Source: Prorocentrum cordatum
Lineage: Eukaryota; Sar; Dinophyceae; Prorocentrales; Prorocentraceae
Reading direction: 5' to 3'
Length of the DNA: 64,000 nt
Assembly: GCA_963575745.1 (NCBI GenBank)
Contig: CAUYUJ010022425.1
Coordinates: 1-64,000, forward strand
Of this stretch, positions 58,036 through 64,000 are shown piece by piece. Made by a program: the position numbers and the translations under genes. The stretch's first letter is position 1; each line of letters opens with the position of its first letter. A model generated the notes under the pieces. It was not told the origin of the DNA, searched no databases, and saw only the letters and a program-made list of their open reading frames with translations.

Positions 58036-58510
58036 GGATGTCCCCAGCGCTCCTGCGCGTGCTGTCGTGCTCATGTGTGTTCTGCCGTGTTCCTGTGTGT
58101 TCGGTATGTTTTGCCGTGCTCCTGCGTGTTCTGCCGTGCCCCTCTATGTTCGGCAGAATCAACCCCAAGGGCTAAAGAGCACAGCAGAGAAGGACCAGGA
58201 ATACGGAACCCAAGAGCAAAGGACCATGGCAGAAGAAGACAAAGAGCACGGCATAATAGCCCCAAGAGCGAAGGAGCACGACATAATAGGCCCCAGGAGC
58301 GAAGGAGCAGGATAGAAAAAAAAACAGGAGCACGGCATAATAGACCATCTAGGACGATCTTCAGGGCTTCATTCCAACTCATTCCTTGAGAGGAGCCGCT
58401 TCGTCCACCAAGCATGTGAAACGAAATGTGCAATGTTCCTGTGTGTTCTGTCGCGCTCCTGCGTGGTCTGTCGTGTTCCTGTGTGTTCTGTCGTGCTCCT
58501 GTGCATTTAA
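58036..58510. repeat. foldback repeat: opposed CCGTGCTCC and GGAGCACGG arms
   Basis: Forward arm 58045-58140 (GTGCTCCTGCGTGTTCTGCC), apex CCCCTCTATGTTCGGCAGAA, reverse arm 58165-58345, then a second forward arm 58435-58505. The arms could pair as a long hairpin. The apex and arms recur at 61975-62330. Confidence 0.8.
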
Positions 58511-58643
58511 AGCTTAAAGTTTAAAGTTTAAAGACGGGGCCTTGAAGGCGCAGAGGCGCGCACAATAAATTACGGGCAAGGCCAGACGGGACAGAGTTCC
58601 CGAGAGAAGCCGAGCCCCAGAGAGCACCGAGGGCAACGCGGGC

Positions 58644-60245
58644 CTACTCACCACAGGGAGCAATAGGCGCGAGCCTCACCGATGCTGGCTCACACTCACT
58701 CTCGGGCGGCGGCCGCAACACGCCTGACGGCGGCGCTCCCAGCGGCTCGCGAGCGCCCCGCCCGCCGTCGGGCCGCGGCGGCGCACTGCTCCTCGCTGAA
58801 CTCCTGCGAGGCCTCACTCCTGAGCAGGCGCCCCGCACCAAGTGCTCGCCGCGCTTGGAGCAGGGCGGCCGCTGCATGGGGGGATCGCGGCTTATCTTCC
58901 GCATATCATGGCGGACGGCGGCCTGCCGAGCAACGACGCCAGCCTCGGCACCACCTCGATGCTCGAGGAGCATGGGATCGAGCTCGTCGCCGCGGTCCGC
59001 GACCAGGCACCACTCCTACTTGAAGTACCGAACGGTCTGCACCAGGGGCCGCGCCACTGCGCCGATGGGCGAGGCACCGCGCTCCCAAGTAGCGGCACTA
59101 CCGCCCCTTGCTGCAGCCTCCTCCAGCCCCCAAGCCATCATTCTGAGCGGCAGCTCGCCTGACCGCCTCTGGCCCGCCCGCTTCTGGACCGCGTTGCTGA
59201 CCGTGAGGACCGCCGGATCGAGGGCGCGCCTGCGCCTCACCTCGGCGCCGCGCGTGCACCGCCCTAGCGCCGCGCTCATGTGGAGCGCCCCTGCGCTGCG
59301 GTCTGCGGCCAGCCTCCAGCTGCGAAGCACTCCGTCCGCGATGCCCGTGACCGTGCGACCCCACAGCACGCTGGCCGCAGGCTCAGCCTTGTGGATCAGG
59401 TCCTGCCCCACTCCCGCGGCGCGGAGGCGGCCCAGCCCGCGCGCACGGCGCATGGCTCCAGGAGCTCGCAGTCGACCCTCATGCACTCCTTGCCTCGCGA
59501 TGGCGGCGCTCGCGCTGAGGTTCCGGGCCTGCAAGGTCTTACAGAAAGTCAAGCCCTGCGTCTCCCAGTACTCGCCAAGCTGCCGCGCACCGTTGGGGCT
59601 CGAGGCGAGGACGGTGGTCTTGGCTGCGCTGGGGGGGAGAAGCTGATCACGGAGGTGGCGAACCACTTCCAGCCCAGCGCTGCCTTGCTGGGAGGTGAAC
59701 GACTCGGTGGCCATGCCGACGAGGCAGAGGATACGCGGCCTCTGGTAGAGCACGCGCCGACCTCGAAGTAGCCGCAGGTCGAAGCCATGCTCGACTCCGC
59801 ACCGCCACAGGAAGTCGCGCCGCAGGATCACGTAGAGCTTGGTGATGCCCAGGCAGAGGCTGGCGGAGGCACACCCACTCGCGCACGCAAGAGCGGCACA
59901 TGCGTTGTGCAGCCAGCCAGCCTTCTCGTACTCGCGGTCCACCTTGCCCCCAGAGAAGCGGCGGTCGCGCCCCGCCTCCCGCAGCGCGCCGATAGGCTGC
60001 CTCGGGCGGCCACAGATGCGCATGAGCAGCGGGGCGATCACGATCGGTCGAACTCCTCCATCCGCCTTGGGACAGAAGACCACCATGGCTGCACGGGCGC
60101 CCAGGGGCTGCACCTCTTGAGCCGCCAGGAGGTCCAGGCCGCCCATCTGCGAGCAGGCCAGCCGCCCTAGGTCTGACGCGGTGTACACTGTGACCTCTAT
60201 CATGCGATGCTTGAGGTCGCTCGGGACCTGCCATGTTACCTTCGC
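58644..60245 (-). pseudogene. LINE-like reverse transcriptase remnant
   Basis: The minus strand reads VVFCPKADGGVRPIVIAPLL (about 60030-60090), matching the PK..GG.RPI block of non-LTR reverse transcriptases. A fingers/palm-like stretch follows (EHGFDLRLLRGRRVLYQRPR), but the active-site xxDD box is absent where expected: the sequence jumps from SFTSQQGSAGLEVVRHLRDQ to AAKTTVLASSP. A thumb-like part follows (RARGLGRLRAAGVGQDLIHK...SVLWGRTVTGIADGVLRS). At about 59016 the coherent reading changes frame and goes on as DRGDELDPMLLEHRGGAEAG to about 58644. Missing catalytic box, missing endonuclease and a frameshift all say the copy is dead. It lies downstream of an ORF1-like frame on the same strand. 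Confidence 0.6.
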
Positions 60246-60457
60246 TGCCCGCGGGGCGCTGCGAACCGAAGCTACGGCGCTGCCTGCATGTGCCAGCGGG
60301 CCCCCCATGTCCGAGGGCGCGAACGGGTGGGGGAAGACTGTGCACCCCATGCTGCGCGCAGCTCCTCTGGCCTCCTTTGGGCGGCGCGGGGCGGCGCTGG
60401 CCTCCTGGGGCCGCGCCGGACGGGGCTTGGCTCCGTGCCGGCAGACGGAGGCCTCAG

Positions 60458-61816
60458 TCACCGCCAGGCTCCGCCTCCTGGCGCCGCCGTATACCCCCAG
60501 CGCCTCCCGCCCGCAGCGGACGCCCCGAGCCGCCGCAGAGGCCTGGCCTGGTGCCGGCGGGGCAGGCTCGCCCCCGAGGTCGCGAGGCCGCTTACTGCCA
60601 CAGCGGGCCACCTCGGCGCTGCTGCACACGTGCAGGCGCGGTCCCGCCGCACTGGCCCCGCTGGGCGCTCGTCTGCCCTGGCCGTGCTCCTCCGCCGCGG
60701 TTCCCAGCTGCGCGACCAGCAGGACGAGCAGCCATGGGGGGCCAGGTCCGCGGCCTCAGCAGCCAGCTCCCTCTGGGACACCTGCGGCCACACGCCGAGC
60801 GCGCTGCCATGCCGCTCCGCTTGGCCACGTTCCGCGGCGGGCTGCGGCTGCCAGGGCCCGCTGCCGCCTGCGAGATCGCCGTCGTCGCTGCTGATCTCGT
60901 CCATGGGGCAGGACTCAGCCCATGGCGCCCTCTTGGGGGCCGACGGGGGCCCTGCGATCTGCGCCCGCACCGCCTCCACCTGGGTGCGAATGGCCGCCCA
61001 TGCCACCTCGAAGTTGCTGGAGCCCCAGGCCTCTGGCAGCTTGTCCAGCTGCGTGAGGAACCCTGGCACCTGGCTGGCCCCAGCCCACTCGGCTGCGCGC
61101 TGGCGCTGCCGCGCCTCTGCCTCCTCACGGGCTGCATCTTCGAGGACCTGGAGCGCCGTGCTGGCCTCCTCCACCTCGCCGTCGAGCACCGCGAGCTCCC
61201 CCTGGGCCTTCTGGAGCTGGACCTCCGCGAGGTCCCGCGCCGCCTGCTTCTGCTCAAGGGCCTGGCGGGCCAAGCGGAGCCTCTTCTCCGCCTTGCCGAT
61301 GGCGTTCGCCTCCGTGTGCAGCAGAATAGACCGCGGCATGGTGGAGGCCTTCTGCTCCGCTGCCTCCCGCTGGGCGCTGGCCAATGCTGCCCTCTTCGCC
61401 TCCAGCTGGTTGGCCACGGCGTCGGTGAAGCAGCTGTCGACGCCGTCGGGTGGCCCAGCCTTCAGCGCCTCGAGCCGCTCGACCGTTGCCTGCAGCCTCT
61501 CGATCGCCGTGACGCCGCCGCCGCTGGGCGCCCCGCTCGCCGCTGAAGCCGAGGTCTGCGACTTGATGGATGCCGTGCGCGAGGCTGCGCTGCGGGCCTG
61601 CCGCTGGGCTCGGCGCACCCGAGGCTGGTCCACCCAGCCGTCCTTGTCAGCCTTGGGCTTCGCCTTGGCGGGGGGTGATCCCAGCGCCCAGGGCGGCGCG
61701 GCATACCCACAGCTGAGACACGTGGAGCGCCAGTCCCAGTTCCAACCACCGCAGCTGCACATCCAGTATGGCCTGCTGCGCTTGCCGCAGCTGCCGCCTC
61801 GCGAGGAGCGCGCCAT
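60458..61816 (-). CDS. ORF1-like protein of a LINE-like element: zinc finger plus coiled coil
   Basis: An open frame from ATG 61816 (MARSSRGGSCGKRSRPYW) to a stop at 60458, 452 codons. Residues about 18-38 read WMCSCGGWNWDWRSTCLSCG, a small W/C zinc finger resembling the RanBP2 type but with one CxC pair. Residues about 95-240 form a long amphipathic helix, probably coiled coil (ERLQATVERLEAL, AEKRLRLARQALEQKQAARD, LDGEVEEASTALQVLED), the usual architecture of ORF1 nucleic-acid-binding proteins. SCPMDEISSDDGDLAGG marks an acidic linker near residue 310. Beyond that the frame is R/A/P-rich and may no longer be real coding. The endonuclease expected between ORF1 and RT is missing, so this is an internally deleted copy. 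Confidence 0.6.
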   Translation of the reverse strand: MARSSRGGSCGKRSRPYWMCSCGGWNWDWRSTCLSCGYAAPPWALGSPPAKAKPKADKDGWVDQPRVRRAQRQARSAASRTASIKSQTSASAASGAPSGGGVTAIERLQATVERLEALKAGPPDGVDSCFTDAVANQLEAKRAALASAQREAAEQKASTMPRSILLHTEANAIGKAEKRLRLARQALEQKQAARDLAEVQLQKAQGELAVLDGEVEEASTALQVLEDAAREEAEARQRQRAAEWAGASQVPGFLTQLDKLPEAWGSSNFEVAWAAIRTQVEAVRAQIAGPPSAPKRAPWAESCPMDEISSDDGDLAGGSGPWQPQPAAERGQAERHGSALGVWPQVSQRELAAEAADLAPHGCSSCWSRSWEPRRRSTARADERPAGPVRRDRACTCAAAPRWPAVAVSGLATSGASLPRRHQARPLRRLGASAAGGRRWGYTAAPGGGAWR

Positions 61817-61964
61817 GGCCAAGGCTGCACAAGCTGACGGCCCGCGCCCCCGCGCCGAGAAGACAGGGAGCACAAAACAGGAGTGCACTGGACCAAAGCG
61901 CGGAGACCCTCGCGCTCAGAGCGCCGCGGACGACTCGCGGTCGTCGGGTGCTCCATGGCCTTGA

Positions 61965-62800
61965 GCCAACATGGCTACGGATGTGTTCCTGTGCATTATG
62001 CCGCGCTCTTGTGTGTTCTGCAATGCTCCTACTTGTTCTGCCATGCTCCTGCGTGTGCTGCCGTGCTCCTGTGTTTTTCGCCGTGTTCCCGTGTGTTTTG
62101 TCTGTTTTGCCGTGTTCTTGCGTGTTCTGCCGTGCCCCTCTATGTTCGGTAAGATCAATTCCAATAGCTAAAGAGCACGGCAAACATAACTAGGAATACG
62201 AACCCCAATCGCAAAGGACCACGGCAAAACAAGACAAAACGCACGGCAGAATAGACCCCAAGACCGAAGGAGCACGGCAAATTAGGCCCCAGGAGCGAAG
62301 GAGCATGATATAAAAAGAACAGGAGCACGACAGAATAGACCCCAAGAGCTGAGGAGCACGGCAGAATAGGCGCCAGGAAAGAAGAAGCATTGCAAAACGC
62401 GACCAGTGACCAGGAGCATGGCAGAATAGACCGCAAGAGCTAAGGAGCACGGCAAGATAAATGCAAGAATACGGCATAATACGCCCCAAGGAAGGAGCAT
62501 GCAAGAAAAAGACAAGGAGCACGGCAGAACAAACCCCGAAATCGAAGGAGCACGGCAGAATATGCCCCAAGAGCTGAGGAGCACGGCAGGAAACGACCAG
62601 GAACACGGCATCATAAGCCCCAAGAACAAAGGATTGTGACAGAAAATGGCCAGGAGCATGGCAGAATAGGCCCGAAGAGCGAAGGAGCACGGCACAAAAA
62701 AACAAGGAGCATTTCAGAATAGACCCCAGAACAAAAAACACGGCATAATAGACGTCAAGAGCAAAGGAGCACGGCAGAACTGCTCACTCTCTGCCTTGCT
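61965..62800. repeat. foldback repeat on the other side of the LINE-like remnant
   Basis: Forward arm 61980-62140 (TGCCGTGCTCCTGTG units), apex CCCCTCTATGTTCGG, reverse arm 62165-62790 of GGAGCACGGCAGAATAGACC units. About 250 bases (62050-62330) match 58055-58330 in the same order. Confidence 0.85.
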
Positions 62801-64000
62801 CGTTTTTCGCCGGCCATGCTCCGCCCGATTGTTTGAGGATGTATGCAGCGAGAGCGCGATCTTTAACACGAGAGGTAGTAAAAACGCCACTCCAATCTAC
62901 AATTTGTGTTAACATGTCTCAGGCGAGACACCCGTTTTTGAACATCTGTCGAATTCGCGGCTTCCCATGTTTAAGGGATGTCTCAGGCGAAACGCTCATG
63001 TTTGATGAAATCGATGTTGTGAACATTTCATGCTTGTAAGGATGTCTCAGACGAAATCGCCATTTTGGATCGTCTCGAGGGCGCTCCTGAGGGTCAAATT
63101 TGGGCTTGTTTTGGGCCTTTGGGGCCCTTCTTGATGCCTTACAAAACCGTTACAGTCCGATGTTACACACATTCATTTTTTCAGGATGTCCCTAGCGAAA
63201 TCGTCATGTTTAGATGACTGGCTTAAACCATCTAGAAGCCTTTTCAGGAGCGTTCTCAAGACGATGTTAAAACAGCAGTTTTCAAAACGATGTTGTTCGA
63301 TTTGTTATTTGTTTGAAGATGTCCCTAGCGAAATCACTATGTTCAGCAACCTTAAGGGCGCTATTGGAGCCATGGTGTGGCCTTCTTTTGCTTCCTGATG
63401 CCCTCCAAAAATCATTACGATGCGATGTCGCACGCATCAATTGTTTGAGGATGTCCCTACCGAAATCGACATTTGTTAAAGGCTGCCTTGGGCCGTCTGG
63501 AAGCCTTTTCAGAAGCAATGTCAAAGAAATGTAAGAACAACAGTTTTCAAGCCGATGCTGGTGTATGTTTTCACTTGTTGGGGATGTCCCTAGCGAAATC
63601 GTTATTTTCGGAAGTCCCCCAATCGTTCTGACAGCCATCTTGACGTGCTGTTTGGCCTCTCATTTCGTCATCTTGAGGTACTTCGAGAACGATATGAAGA
63701 CGACCATGAGGACATCTCATGTTGTTGAGGATGTCCCTAGCGAAATGCAAATTGTCTGCCGTGCTCTTCGTTCTGGTCCGCCGTGCTGCCGCTCGTTGTT
63801 CGAGGATGTCCCGAGCGAAATCGCAATTCTTAACATAAGAGTTAGTTAAAGATTTCAATCGGCATTCCATTGGTTCGAGGATGTCCCAAGCGAAACGCAC
63901 ATTTTCACAGACGGCGAAATTTCGCAGTCATCAACTGTTCGAGGATGTCTCGAGCGAAACGCTTGTTTGTGTTAAACGCGATGTCGCGAAGATCTCATTT
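62801..64000 (-). repeat. GACATCC motif family, inverted orientation and wide spacing
   Basis: GGATGTCCCTAGCGAAAT, GGATGTCTCAGGCGAAAC and GGATGTCTCGAGCGAAACGC recur about ten times at roughly 70-200-base spacing. They are the reverse complement of the motif in the 42.6-57.2 kb arrays. Spacers share TTGGAGCCA, CTTCTTGATGCC-like and ACGATGCGATGT lines. No gene. Confidence 0.85.

Overview
This window looks like nuclear DNA of a dinoflagellate, most like Prorocentrum in my recollection; the species is inference. The signs are GC-rich coding islands lost among simple repeats, long homopolymer G/C runs, all three well-supported non-transposon loci (14.7-31.7 kb) on the minus strand, very long repeat-rich spacers, and retroelement remnants with zinc-finger gag/ORF1 proteins. 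There is no bacterial gene organisation, and I found no rRNA or tRNA gene. The window is mostly repeats: most long open frames are satellite or microsatellite DNA that happens to be open in several frames.

Layout. 1-4.9 kb: simple repeats and polypyrimidine/polypurine tracts with two short exon-like islands. 4.97-7.0 kb (+): a broken tyrosine-recombinase retroelement (RNase H tail plus recombinase). 7.1-7.8 kb: GC-rich direct repeats. 7.8-10.3 kb (-): a broken gag-like gene with a CCCH finger. 10.8-13.2 kb: AAGGTT module and 90-bp satellite. 13.2-32.5 kb: a low-repeat island bounded by an inverted border repeat, with a ~580-aa unknown protein, a 498-aa zinc-ribbon-like protein, a 241-aa hypothetical protein and a ~1600-aa two-exon unknown protein, all on the minus strand. 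32.5-42.5 kb: mirrored cassettes of 90-bp satellite, junction modules and AAGGTT palindromes. 42.5-57.3 kb: composite elements sharing an inverted 11-bp terminus (CCCGGAAAGGG) and packed with minisatellites, including arrays of a GAGACATCC core. 57.3-62.8 kb: foldback repeats of GGAGCACGGCAGAA around a degenerate LINE-like element (58.6-61.8 kb, minus). 62.8-64 kb: the GACATCC motif in opposite orientation with longer spacing.

The best candidates for something undescribed are (1) the cassette order J2 - pyrimidine tract - 90-bp satellite - J1 - AAGGTT module, which recurs several times and once inverted; (2) the inverted-terminus composite elements with interchangeable minisatellite interiors; and (3) the GAGACATCC motif family. 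No gene here explains how any of them moves or expands. All repeat boundaries and identities were read by eye and are approximate to several bases unless a motif is quoted.
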